Part shown: positions 1 through 6,403 of the stretch, piece by piece | Numbering within the stretch: the stretch's first letter is position 1 | Layout of the letters: every line of letters starts with the position of its first letter | From: Nitrososphaerales archaeon TH5896 | GTDB taxonomy: Archaea; Thermoproteota; Nitrososphaeria; Nitrososphaerales; Nitrososphaeraceae | Length of the DNA: 11,046 bases | Assembly (NCBI GenBank): GCA_014523625.1 | Contig: JAATVP010000114.1 | Location: 1 to 11,046, forward strand | Direction of reading: 5' to 3' | Made by a program: the position numbers and the translations under genes | Notes under the pieces: generated by a model | What the model was told of the DNA's origin: nothing | The model's database searches: none | The model's input: the letters and a program-made list of their open reading frames with translations, nothing else

Positions 1-145
<145 letters not shown>

Positions 146-221
146 CAATGATATCAAATAACTTAAGGTCACCCTTGGCTACTACATGCTTTTACTTGGA
201 GATGTGTTCAGGGATCTTCGG

Positions 222-232
222 CTCATTAATCT
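222..232 (+). promoter_or_regulatory. TATA-like element for coaD
   Basis: The AT-rich stretch CATTAATCT (225-230 is the core) is centred about 27 nt before the GTG at 255. That is the usual distance from an archaeal TATA box to the transcription start, so the coaD mRNA would be leaderless and begin at or near the start codon. This is inferred from position and composition only. Confidence 0.4.
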
Positions 233-254
233 AGAGAAGCACTAGATCTTCGAA

Positions 255-737
255 GTGCCACCAGAACAATTTGATCTAGTAGCAACAGGAGGTACGTTCG
301 ATGAACTCCATGCCGGGCATCGAGTATTATTGGCAAGGGCATTCAGTTTGGGAAGAACTGTACTGATAGGTGTCTCAAGCGACAATTTTGCAGCGACAAA
401 GAAAGGTAAGAGCAGACTGAGGCACAGGTTCGAAACTAGAGTTGAAAAATTAGTCCATTTCATCCATGATGAGTTGGGAGACGTCAATTTCGACATTAAA
501 GAGCTAAATGACGATTTTGGACCTACTAGCTCGGACAGAAATATTCAAGCCCTTGTTGTCAGCGAAGAAACCGAGAAGAAGGCACACGAAATTAATATCA
601 TTCGATCAAGGAAAGGGTTTGACCCTTTGGTAATCGTAATTGTCACAATGCTAAAGGCAGAAGACGGTCGACCTCTCTCGTCATCTCGAATTCGTATTGG
701 AGAAATTGATAAGAATGGTAGAGTCTTGAAGAAGTAA
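255..737 (+). CDS. coaD: Phosphopantetheine adenylyltransferase, archaeal type
   Basis: This enzyme joins 4'-phosphopantetheine and ATP to give dephospho-CoA, the fourth step of coenzyme A synthesis from pantothenate, in the cytoplasm. The 160-residue protein is one nucleotidyltransferase fold and matches the archaeal family in length. The signature TGGTFDELHAGH lies at residues 11-22 (the T/HxGH nucleotide-binding motif), VVSEET at about 101-106 and the SSSRIR triphosphate-binding motif at 142-147. The start is GTG at 255: the frame is closed by TAG at 243-245, no ATG precedes the T-G-G-T motif, and a TATA-like element sits 27 nt upstream. The gene stands alone between the ferredoxin-like gene and a convergent minus-strand gene. 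The function call is confident; other nucleotidyltransferases of this fold lack the late NDDFGPTSSD / SEET pattern seen here. Confidence 0.92.
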   Translation: MPPEQFDLVATGGTFDELHAGHRVLLARAFSLGRTVLIGVSSDNFAATKKGKSRLRHRFETRVEKLVHFIHDELGDVNFDIKELNDDFGPTSSDRNIQALVVSEETEKKAHEINIIRSRKGFDPLVIVIVTMLKAEDGRPLSSSRIRIGEIDKNGRVLKK

Positions 738-780
738 TGTGGTTAATAATAACATTCGAACATGCCACAGAAACTTTTTC
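738..780 (+). terminator. Possible terminator after coaD
   Basis: TGTGG (738-742) and CCACA (765-769) form a 5-bp inverted repeat directly after the coaD stop, followed by a T5 run at 775-779. Archaeal termination relies mainly on oligo-T, so the T-run matters more than the weak stem. The rest of the 174-nt space before the convergent gene (738-911) shows no ORF or RNA gene that I can recognise. Confidence 0.35.
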
Positions 781-911
781 TGCCATCATTAATCTAGCTC
801 ATTTAACTTAAGATTTGCGACCGGTTTTACACTTTGAGGTGGCCCTTGCCGTGCTAATGATTTGAGCAGAAGGTAGATAGCAATTCAGAGTAGACAATTA
901 AATTGAATAAT

Positions 912-1220
912 TTATCCTATATCTACGTGGACAGTGTTCCTTTGAGCACGAATCGACACGAGCTTTCTCCCCTCATAAAGTATCATTTTTACGGTCTTTT
1001 GAAGCCTTGCAGCGGATTCTTTGTCTGCCATCACTATGCTATGTGAACTATCATCATCTAAAACTAAGATCAACTCCTTCACACTGATGGTAATAACATG
1101 TTTCAGCTTGTGATGTTCTCTATTTGGGGATAGTATCCACATCAGCTTCTCAGCTTCGTACTCGTCATCACAATCGATCTGTGTGATCTCGGTATAGCTA
1201 ATCAAAAGGGTTTTCCTCAT
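912..1220 (-). CDS. Hypothetical protein, second gene of trpS unit
   Basis: I do not recognise this 102-residue protein. It is mixed alpha/beta in pattern, with no signal peptide, membrane helix or metal-binding motif. It has an acidic middle (LDDDSS at about 54-59) and a basic C-terminal part (about 78-95). It overlaps the 3' end of trpS by 23 nt if it starts at ATG 1220, so it is very likely co-transcribed and perhaps translationally coupled. An alternative start is TTG at 1205, which has a GAGG 9 nt before it, the same spacing as the Shine-Dalgarno-like boxes before pheT and cofG; this would shorten the protein by five residues and the overlap to 8 nt. The frame stays open upstream to 1322 inside trpS, but that part is a shadow. 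A small conserved lineage-specific protein is the likeliest identity; function unknown. Confidence 0.65.
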   Translation of the reverse strand: MRKTLLISYTEITQIDCDDEYEAEKLMWILSPNREHHKLKHVITISVKELILVLDDDSSHSIVMADKESAARLQKTVKMILYEGRKLVSIRAQRNTVHVDIG

Positions 1221-2376
1221 AAAGGAACGAATCGACTTGATTCTTAGCTTGATCTCTACGCCTAGTAAACTCTGACATGAACAGCTTTGTCTGAGTGGTA
1301 AGATCGGATTTGCATTCTCCACATAATAAATTACCTGTTCTACATTTTAGAGATCGTTCAAACGAATCCTTACCATCGTCAAAGAAATGGCTCAAATACC
1401 AGAATACTGGACATGCATCTGGATCTCCTCCTAGCATTCTTTGTAATCCAACTGACGGTTGTCCCCCCGTGTACGCGCCTGAAATCTTGCTTTCAATCGT
1501 TTCTGGATCGTCGGTTGTAAAAATAGCACCGGTTGGTCTTGAAGACGACATCTTGCCATTCAATTCAAGACTTGGTACAAACTTACTGTGGACTTGTGCC
1601 GGTTTATAGTACCCCATTTTCTCCGCGATGTCTCTTGTAATCCTCCAGTATGGATCTTGGTCAATTGCAGCAGGGATCAGCACGCGAGTAGGCTTCTTTT
1701 CTATCAAGGATGGCAAAAAGCAAGGGGCAGCTTGAATAGCGGGAAAGCCTATCATTCCAATATTAGACGAAGGCTTATACCCAAATACGGCCTTTGCAGT
1801 TGAGAAGGTTAATCTTTTTGCGATTTCCAGGTATAGAGGATATAAAGTTTGTATATTTTTTGTATCGATTATTATACGAGTCAGCTTCGGGTCAAATCCC
1901 ATAGCTATAACGTCAAGGATATTGTCGTACGCATACTTCTCCACTTCTTGCAAGCTGAGGTGTTGACTGTAGAGAAATTTTTCGTCATCGGTAATCTGAA
2001 ACAACAATCTGGATCCAAAAGTATCTTGAAGAAACTTTGTGAAAAACCACGGCATCAAGTGACCCATATGAACATGACCAGAAGGGCCTCTGCCGGTGTA
2101 AAGGTAAAAATTTTCCCCGTTGCCGTACGCATCTAGTACTAGGTCCAAGTCTCTGTGAGAAAAGAAGAAGCCACGTGATAAGAGAGGGTGGATGATTCCG
2201 GAAAACTTTTGCAATTTCTCGATAATTTCAGGAGTGATTAACCGGGTGCCGAAATCCTTGACAATTTTATTGTAGTCAACAACTCCGGTGACCTGCCACG
2301 GCGTGACACTATACCCCCTTTCTAATTTGCTTGCATATCCTGCCGATTCTTCGATTTTCTCATCACCTAAATCCAT
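1198..2376 (-). CDS. trpS: Tryptophanyl-tRNA synthetase, archaeal/eukaryotic type
   Basis: Class I aminoacyl-tRNA synthetase that charges tRNA-Trp with tryptophan. The 392-residue length fits archaeal TrpRS. The catalytic Rossmann fold shows TGRGPSGHVHMGH at about residues 94-106 (the HIGH motif, in the archaeal GRGPS context), AIDQDPYWR at about 237-245, and the KMSSS loop at 275-279 within LNGKMSSSRPTGA. A cysteine cluster (C345, C352, C355, the last two as CGEC) matches the anticodon-side region of archaeal TrpRS. Start ATG 2376 lies 29 nt from the centre of an AT-rich element in the palindrome shared with pheS, so the mRNA may be leaderless. The gene heads a minus-strand unit with the overlapping hypothetical gene. 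The bacterial-type enzyme is shorter and lacks the N-terminal about 90 residues seen here. Confidence 0.96.
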   Translation of the reverse strand: MDLGDEKIEESAGYASKLERGYSVTPWQVTGVVDYNKIVKDFGTRLITPEIIEKLQKFSGIIHPLLSRGFFFSHRDLDLVLDAYGNGENFYLYTGRGPSGHVHMGHLMPWFFTKFLQDTFGSRLLFQITDDEKFLYSQHLSLQEVEKYAYDNILDVIAMGFDPKLTRIIIDTKNIQTLYPLYLEIAKRLTFSTAKAVFGYKPSSNIGMIGFPAIQAAPCFLPSLIEKKPTRVLIPAAIDQDPYWRITRDIAEKMGYYKPAQVHSKFVPSLELNGKMSSSRPTGAIFTTDDPETIESKISGAYTGGQPSVGLQRMLGGDPDACPVFWYLSHFFDDGKDSFERSLKCRTGNLLCGECKSDLTTQTKLFMSEFTRRRDQAKNQVDSFLYEENPFD

Positions 2377-2400
2377 TTAAATTACTTCACGACCATATTT

Positions 2401-2420
2401 GATTAAACGTTTAAAAAGTG
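2401..2420. promoter_or_regulatory. Palindromic two-way promoter between trpS and pheS
   Basis: TTAAACGTTTAA at 2403-2414 is a perfect 12-bp palindrome in the 73-nt divergent spacer. Read on the plus strand, GTTTAAAAAG (2409-2418) is a TATA-like box about 37 nt before the pheS ATG at 2450; read on the minus strand, GTTTAATC is about 29 nt before the trpS ATG. One symmetric element could recruit TBP/TFB in both directions. It could also be an operator; the sequence does not distinguish these. Confidence 0.45.
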
Positions 2421-2449
2421 TTCTTCGCTCAGAAGATTAAAAACAAATT

Positions 2450-3961
2450 ATGACTTATAAAATGACTGCACTACATCCCATCGAGAAAAGGATTCTCTAC
2501 CATCTGGATAAGGATGACTCCCTTACAATTGAGGCGTTGTCGCAGAAAAGCGACTTGAGCATTGACCAGGTGAGAAGAGGAGTGGAGCGGCTAAAATTTA
2601 AAAAGCTTGTTCTGATCACTCAAGATTCATCCATCTTCTTCGAATTGGATGACCGTGGGAAATCTGCCTTACTCAAAGGACTACCTGAGAGACGGTTGGT
2701 TATTGCCATTCAATTAGAACCTGATAAAGGAATTGCAACAGTTGCAAAGTCTCAGGCGTTTGAGAAGGATGAACTGGGTGCAGCCATTCGAATTGCAAGA
2801 GATCAAAACCATTGGTTGTTTCAGGCTTCTGGTGATTCCAAGAGAGCTAATCTAAGAATCAGTCAGTCAATATCAGAACCTTCGGCAGAAGAACAAGTTA
2901 TAGAACGATTCAGGAATGTAAAACGCGTCTCTGCAACTGAATTAAATGACCTGGAGAAGAAGGGTATGGAGCTCCTCTTGAGAAGACCAAATTATGTAAA
3001 AAGGATTCAAGAACAAATTGTTACCATATCAATGACTACGAATGGGAGGTCGGCGGCTGCGGAGATCGACGTACTTGAATCCCATAGAGGAGAGTTCATT
3101 AGATCCGAGGCTAGTGCAGAAGATCGACCAGGAACAATTGCAATAGACCTTCATGCTGCAGTTAAGGTTGCTTACCCAGGGAAAACACACCCATTAACAG
3201 ATTTGATTGCAGAGATTAAAGAGATTTTCGTGAGCATGGGATTCACTGAGATTGAGGGTAACATCATCCAGACTTCCTTTTGGAACTTTGATGCATTGTT
3301 CACCCTTCAGGATCATCCTGCCAGAGAAATGCATGATACATACTATCTTTCTGGGCTCGCGAATGTGGAGGAAATAGCAACCAAAGAGCAGATCACAAAC
3401 GTTTCTAAAATCCATAACAAAAATTCAATTAATGCCTGGGATATTCGAGAGTCCAACCGTCTAGTTCTGCGTACTCATACAACTCCGGTCACATTGAAAT
3501 ATTTAGCAGATAACCAGCCTGATGAGGCAAAGCTTTTTTCAGTGGGGACTGTGTTTCGAAATGAAAAAGTAACAAAGGGTCATCTCTCTGAATTCTTTCA
3601 GATTGAGGGCATAGCTACCAAACCGGGTGCCTCCATTAGGGATTTAATGGGCTTACAAACGGAATTCTATCGCAAATTAGGAATCCAAAAAGTAAGGTTT
3701 TGGCCTACATTTTTTCCGTACACTGAACCATCATTACAATCAATGGTATATATCGAAAGTATCGATAAATGGTTAGAACTCTTTGGGATGGGAATATTTA
3801 GGGATGAAGTCGCCCTTCCCATGAAAATCAGAAATCCAGTTCTAGCTTGGGGGGGAGGGCTCGAACGTCTGGCAATGTTGCGCCTTGGCGTAGATGATAT
3901 AAGAACACTTTATAGCAACAAGATCGAGTGGTTGAGGAGCGTTCCCAAATGCCAGTTGTAG
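2450..3961 (+). CDS. pheS: Phenylalanyl-tRNA synthetase alpha subunit
   Basis: Catalytic subunit of the heterotetrameric (alpha2-beta2) class II synthetase that charges tRNA-Phe. It is 503 residues from ATG 2450; a second ATG at 2462 (MTALHPIEKRIL) matches the usual N-terminus at least as well and is a fair alternative. The first about 75 residues form the winged-helix region typical of archaeal/eukaryotic alpha subunits. The class II core follows: HPAREMHDTYYL at 289-300, LRTHTT at 340-345, motif 2 as FRNE (369-372) leading into GHLSEFFQIEG (377-387), PYTEPSLQ at about 423-430 in the phenylalanine-pocket region, and motif 3 as WGGGLERLAM (467-476). All hallmark residues appear intact. It overlaps pheT by 13 nt, so the two subunits are made from one transcript. 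Confidence 0.97.
   Translation: MTYKMTALHPIEKRILYHLDKDDSLTIEALSQKSDLSIDQVRRGVERLKFKKLVLITQDSSIFFELDDRGKSALLKGLPERRLVIAIQLEPDKGIATVAKSQAFEKDELGAAIRIARDQNHWLFQASGDSKRANLRISQSISEPSAEEQVIERFRNVKRVSATELNDLEKKGMELLLRRPNYVKRIQEQIVTISMTTNGRSAAAEIDVLESHRGEFIRSEASAEDRPGTIAIDLHAAVKVAYPGKTHPLTDLIAEIKEIFVSMGFTEIEGNIIQTSFWNFDALFTLQDHPAREMHDTYYLSGLANVEEIATKEQITNVSKIHNKNSINAWDIRESNRLVLRTHTTPVTLKYLADNQPDEAKLFSVGTVFRNEKVTKGHLSEFFQIEGIATKPGASIRDLMGLQTEFYRKLGIQKVRFWPTFFPYTEPSLQSMVYIESIDKWLELFGMGIFRDEVALPMKIRNPVLAWGGGLERLAMLRLGVDDIRTLYSNKIEWLRSVPKCQL
3934..3939 (+). promoter_or_regulatory. Shine-Dalgarno-like box for pheT
   Basis: GAGGAG inside the end of pheS ends 9 nt before ATG 3949. It decides the pheT start in favour of this ATG over the in-frame GTG at 3928, which would lie upstream of the box. 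Confidence 0.6.
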
Positions 3962-5619
3962 AAGTTCCACTAACTGTTCTAACTAAGTCATTCCCAGAGA
4001 ACTCCATTGAAGAAGTCATTGCCTCTCTACCCTTCGTAGGCCTCGATATAGAAGGTAGAAATGATAAGATAATTAGAATAGAATATAATCCAAATCGACC
4101 AGAATTTTCATCCTATATTGGAATTGTCCGAGCACTCAAGGGGTATCTTGGAATAGAAACGGGACTTCCAAAATATAAAATAAATAATGATAAGAATTTT
4201 CGGATTAAGATTAGCAGTTCGGTGAGACCAATCAGGCCATATATTAGAGCCTTAGTGGCCAAGGATTTAGAATTTGGTAATGACATTATCAAGATGTTTA
4301 TAGATATGCAAGAAGATCTACATATGGGAATATGTAACAAGAGAAAAGCTGCATCCATAGGTCTGCATAATCTTGATAGGATTCAGTTTCCATTAAGTTA
4401 CTTGGCGTCTAGTTCCGATATATCATTTGTGCCTTTAGATTCAAGTCAAGCCCTATCAATCAAAGAGATCTTGAGTTCAACGGACATAGGTAAGAAATAT
4501 TCGCATTTGCTTGGGAAGACAAATGAGTTCCCTGTCCTGCTAGATGCTGCACAGGAAGTAGTATCATTTCCTCCCATAGTGAATTCAAAGAATACCAGAC
4601 TGGACAATCAATCAAAAGGGATATTTGTTGAAATCACTGCAGTCGACCCCAGAGTAGCCGATCTTATAGCAGCTATTTACGCCTCAACATTGTACGATAT
4701 GAACTTCAAGATTTATCATACTACATTAATTGAAGCTAAAAGATCAATTAAATCGCCTGATATGAGCCCCTCGTCGATATCAGCCAACATTGCAGAAATA
4801 AATAGATATTTAGGGACTACATTTCCTCGAAAGGAGATTGCCAAAGCAGCAGCTCGTAGCCGGTTAGGCACAAGAAATTCAGCACGTGAGAAGCTTACGT
4901 GTATTGTACCCAAGTACAGAAACGATGTTAGGCACGTCAGAGACTTGATTGAGGAGGTGATGATCGGAGTTGGAATATCTAAACTATCACCGACGTTACC
5001 AATAGTTAATGTAACTGGAAGTAGGAACACAAATTCAGTTCTTATCGATAAGATCAAGGAAGTGCTGGTTGGTCTCGGGCTCCAGGAGATCAGAAACTTC
5101 GTTATAGTTTCGAGTTTTCTCCAGTTTGATTCCATGGGTCTAAAGGCCAACGAAGGGTCATTGTTTAAAATTGAAAATTCTCTGGTCTCCGGACATGATA
5201 TATTACGCAATTCTCTCCTTCCGTCGGTTGTTGATACCATTGGACATAATATCCATAGCTCCTATCCTCAGAATCTCTTTGAGATTGGTAAGGTGTTTAA
5301 AAAGGGAGAGGCCGAACCCGAAAAATGGAATCTCTGTGTGGCGCTCGCATATAATAGAGCTGATTACACGAGTATCAAATCGATATTGCAGGCTTATTTG
5401 AAAGTTGCATTTGGTAGAGATGTAACAACAACACCAAATTCCTATGATGGGGAATACGCCAATGGACGTTCTGCGAGTATTATAGTGGAAGGAAAGGAAG
5501 TGGGTAAAATAGGTGAAATTAGTGATTTAGTCAGACAAAGTCATAGGATACGTGTGCCTGTGGCGGCATTTGAAATAGACCTTTCTCCTTTTCTCAATTC
5601 ATTTCGCACTTCAGTGTAA
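3949..5619 (+). CDS. pheT: Phenylalanyl-tRNA synthetase beta subunit
   Basis: Non-catalytic beta subunit, partner of PheS; the B3/B4 region provides editing of mischarged Tyr-tRNA in this family. The 556-residue length fits the archaeal form, which lacks the N-terminal EMAP/tRNA-binding domain of bacterial PheT. The N-terminus MPVVEVPLTVL is typical of archaeal PheT. The B3/B4 region covers roughly residues 85-250, the B5 domain about 270-345 with VPKYRNDVRHVRDLIEEV (320-337), and the degenerate class II-like core runs from about 355 to the end with LLPSVVDTIGHN (423-434) and LFEIGKVF (443-450). ATG 3949 is chosen because of the GAGGAG box 9 nt upstream and the family N-terminus; the in-frame GTG 3928 would add seven residues. 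Translation is probably coupled to pheS through the overlap. Confidence 0.96.
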   Translation: MPVVEVPLTVLTKSFPENSIEEVIASLPFVGLDIEGRNDKIIRIEYNPNRPEFSSYIGIVRALKGYLGIETGLPKYKINNDKNFRIKISSSVRPIRPYIRALVAKDLEFGNDIIKMFIDMQEDLHMGICNKRKAASIGLHNLDRIQFPLSYLASSSDISFVPLDSSQALSIKEILSSTDIGKKYSHLLGKTNEFPVLLDAAQEVVSFPPIVNSKNTRLDNQSKGIFVEITAVDPRVADLIAAIYASTLYDMNFKIYHTTLIEAKRSIKSPDMSPSSISANIAEINRYLGTTFPRKEIAKAAARSRLGTRNSAREKLTCIVPKYRNDVRHVRDLIEEVMIGVGISKLSPTLPIVNVTGSRNTNSVLIDKIKEVLVGLGLQEIRNFVIVSSFLQFDSMGLKANEGSLFKIENSLVSGHDILRNSLLPSVVDTIGHNIHSSYPQNLFEIGKVFKKGEAEPEKWNLCVALAYNRADYTSIKSILQAYLKVAFGRDVTTTPNSYDGEYANGRSASIIVEGKEVGKIGEISDLVRQSHRIRVPVAAFEIDLSPFLNSFRTSV

Positions 5620-5770
5620 GAGGATGGCCCTGATTGAGAACAATGAGTGGGACTAAGCGAGTATTTTCGAATGAGTAATTTTCGATTCCAATACTGTTTC
5701 AAAATGAGTCCTAAAAGTAGGATCGCATTCGATAGTATTTTAGATACTTAGTTTTCGAACTTAAGTTCAG
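5620..5770. other. AT-rich non-coding stretch with short inverted repeats after pheT
   Basis: No convincing gene is seen here. The stretch contains several short symmetric elements: AGTATT (5660-5665) with AATACT (5690-5695), TCCTA/TAGGA with a 4-nt loop (5709-5722), AGTAT/ATACT (5734-5748) and a perfect 12-bp palindrome GAACTTAAGTTC (5757-5768). ATTTTCGA is repeated directly at 5663 and 5678. It may hold the pheST transcription end (T-rich tracts) but no clear hairpin-plus-T-run is present. Confidence 0.4.
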
Positions 5771-5990
5771 AATTATTGAAATATTTAACAACGTTCTTAA
5801 TCCGTCTCTAGCCGGACACGAATAAGAAACGGTTTTGTGCTCAATTGTTACACTGTTGGTGCCTCTCCCCAATATGTACTTGATGACCAATTGTCTTATT
5901 GAATCACCCAAAATCTCCCGGAAGTCATTTGATATGGGGCCTTTGAAAAACCTTCTCGTGGAACAAGATGTAAATCACCATTCGGACCAT
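5711..5990 (-). pseudogene. Possible small gene or frameshifted remnant, unknown function
   Basis: On the minus strand an open frame from about 5974 to the TAG at 5711 reads like protein in its middle, for example NDFREILGDSIRQLVIKYIL followed by VTIEHKTVSYSC. It has no ATG; the first usable start is TTG at 5911 (66 codons). About 70 nt upstream a TATATAAT box (centre near 6005) lies about 25 nt before ATG 5981, whose frame (MVIYILFHEKVFQ) closes after 18 codons. Joining the two frames near 5941 by a single-base change would give one protein of about 90 residues. It could therefore be a gene broken by one indel, a sequencing error, or a chance ORF. I do not recognise the family. Its C-terminal end is low in complexity and less protein-like. 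Confidence 0.3.
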
Positions 5991-5999
5991 CATATTATT

Positions 6000-6009
6000 C
6001 GATTATATA
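6000..6009 (-). promoter_or_regulatory. TATA-like box on minus strand
   Basis: The minus-strand sequence GTATATAATC (complement of 6001-6010) is the closest match to a canonical TATA box among the intergenic stretches I examined. It points toward 5981 and the possible remnant gene. It also overlaps the stop of the 37-codon ORF upstream, which argues that one of the two is not real or that they are separate units. Confidence 0.35.
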
Positions 6010-6116
6010 CGTCTACAAACTCCCTTCCTATCCCCGTTAGAGAGTACGCTAGGAGGGAATACACTTGAGTGTAAAAGGCTACCAATGAATAGTAGTGAGT
6101 CAGAGGCGGGGGACAT
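6003..6116 (-). CDS. Short serine-rich ORF downstream of the leader-like gene (tentative)
   Basis: A 37-codon ORF starts with ATG 6116, 15 nt after the stop of the 57-codon leader-like ORF on the same strand. It has eight serines, one cysteine (residue 34) and a basic end (CRRI). There is no recognisable motif and no Shine-Dalgarno-like box. Its only claim to reality is its place beside a leader-like gene and a YcaO-TfuA pair, where a short substrate peptide might be expected. An ORF this short occurs readily by chance. Confidence 0.15.
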   Translation of the reverse strand: MSPASDSLLFIGSLLHSSVFPPSVLSNGDRKGVCRRI

Positions 6117-6131
6117 TTTAAATACTTCAGA

Positions 6132-6305
6132 TTACCGAAAACCATCGATCACATTTCTAATTATCGACTTCGCTTCAGATGAAATATCGTAATCGGCTAA
6201 TACCTTGGTCGGTTCTGAAAGCAAGAGTCTTCTGAAATTTGGTTCGCTAGCTGCCCTTAGAAGTATATCGCTAACAATTTTTACATCCGCGTTTCTAATT
6301 TCCAA
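6132..6305 (-). CDS. Small NHLP-clan (Os1348-like) leader-type protein, candidate RiPP precursor
   Basis: This 57-codon ORF begins at TTG 6305 and ends at TAA 6132. Its centre, residues 17-49, reads RAASEPNFRRLL then LSEPTKVLADYDISSEAKSII. This fits the pattern (D/E)PxFRxxLLxxPxxxLxxYdLsxExxxxI of the small NHLP-clan proteins (Os1348-like, related to nitrile-hydratase-like leader peptides), many of which sit near RiPP-modifying enzymes. Only about eight residues follow the conserved helix, with no Cys or Gly-rich core, so it may be a leader-only or partner protein rather than a full precursor. TTG is the only plausible start: TGA closes the frame at 6314-6312, and the AT-rich element AAATTAAG (6330-6337) lies about 29 nt upstream, which suits a leaderless mRNA. 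It diverges from the YcaO gene across 98 nt. Family resemblance is by eye, not by search. Confidence 0.6.
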   Translation of the reverse strand: MEIRNADVKIVSDILLRAASEPNFRRLLLSEPTKVLADYDISSEAKSIIRNVIDGFR

Positions 6306-6403
6306 CAGGAATCATTCTGTATATGGAATCTTAATTTGTAGTTTTCTACCTACTGTATACCACAAGAACATTATTATTCTGAAAATTTGATTCCGAATAT
6401 GTA
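6306..6403. promoter_or_regulatory. Divergent promoter region between leader-like ORF and ycaO
   Basis: This 98-nt AT-rich spacer carries TATA-like tracts for both sides. ATTATTATT (6370-6378) is centred about 30 nt before the ycaO TTG at 6404. On the minus strand AAATTAAG (6330-6337) is about 29 nt before the TTG at 6305. Neither start has a Shine-Dalgarno-like box, so both mRNAs may be leaderless. Confidence 0.4.

Noticed and set aside
1295..2136. Three plus-strand ORFs opposite trpS (1295-1609, 1588-1803, 1849-2136)
   Set aside because: All are antisense to an intact, motif-complete TrpRS and have no features of their own.
3928..3948. GTG start at 3928 for pheT
   Set aside because: The Shine-Dalgarno-like GAGGAG lies after it and the typical archaeal PheT N-terminus begins at ATG 3949.
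4716..5240. Long minus-strand ORF opposite pheT
   Set aside because: It is antisense to a well-supported PheT and has a shadow-like composition with no domain.
5835..6068. 77-codon plus-strand ORF starting at TTG
   Set aside because: No motif, no promoter at a suitable distance, irregular composition with many His/Ser/Thr, and it lies opposite the more protein-like minus-strand frame.
6312..6371. Readthrough of TGA (6314-6312) to extend the leader-like gene by an upstream ATG frame of 19 codons
   Set aside because: The upstream stretch has no resemblance to the family, which normally begins about where TTG 6305 lies. No selenocysteine signal was seen.
6205..6390. 61-codon plus-strand ORF
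   Set aside because: It is the antisense shadow of the leader-like ORF at 6132-6305, whose minus-strand reading carries a family-like motif while the plus-strand reading carries none.
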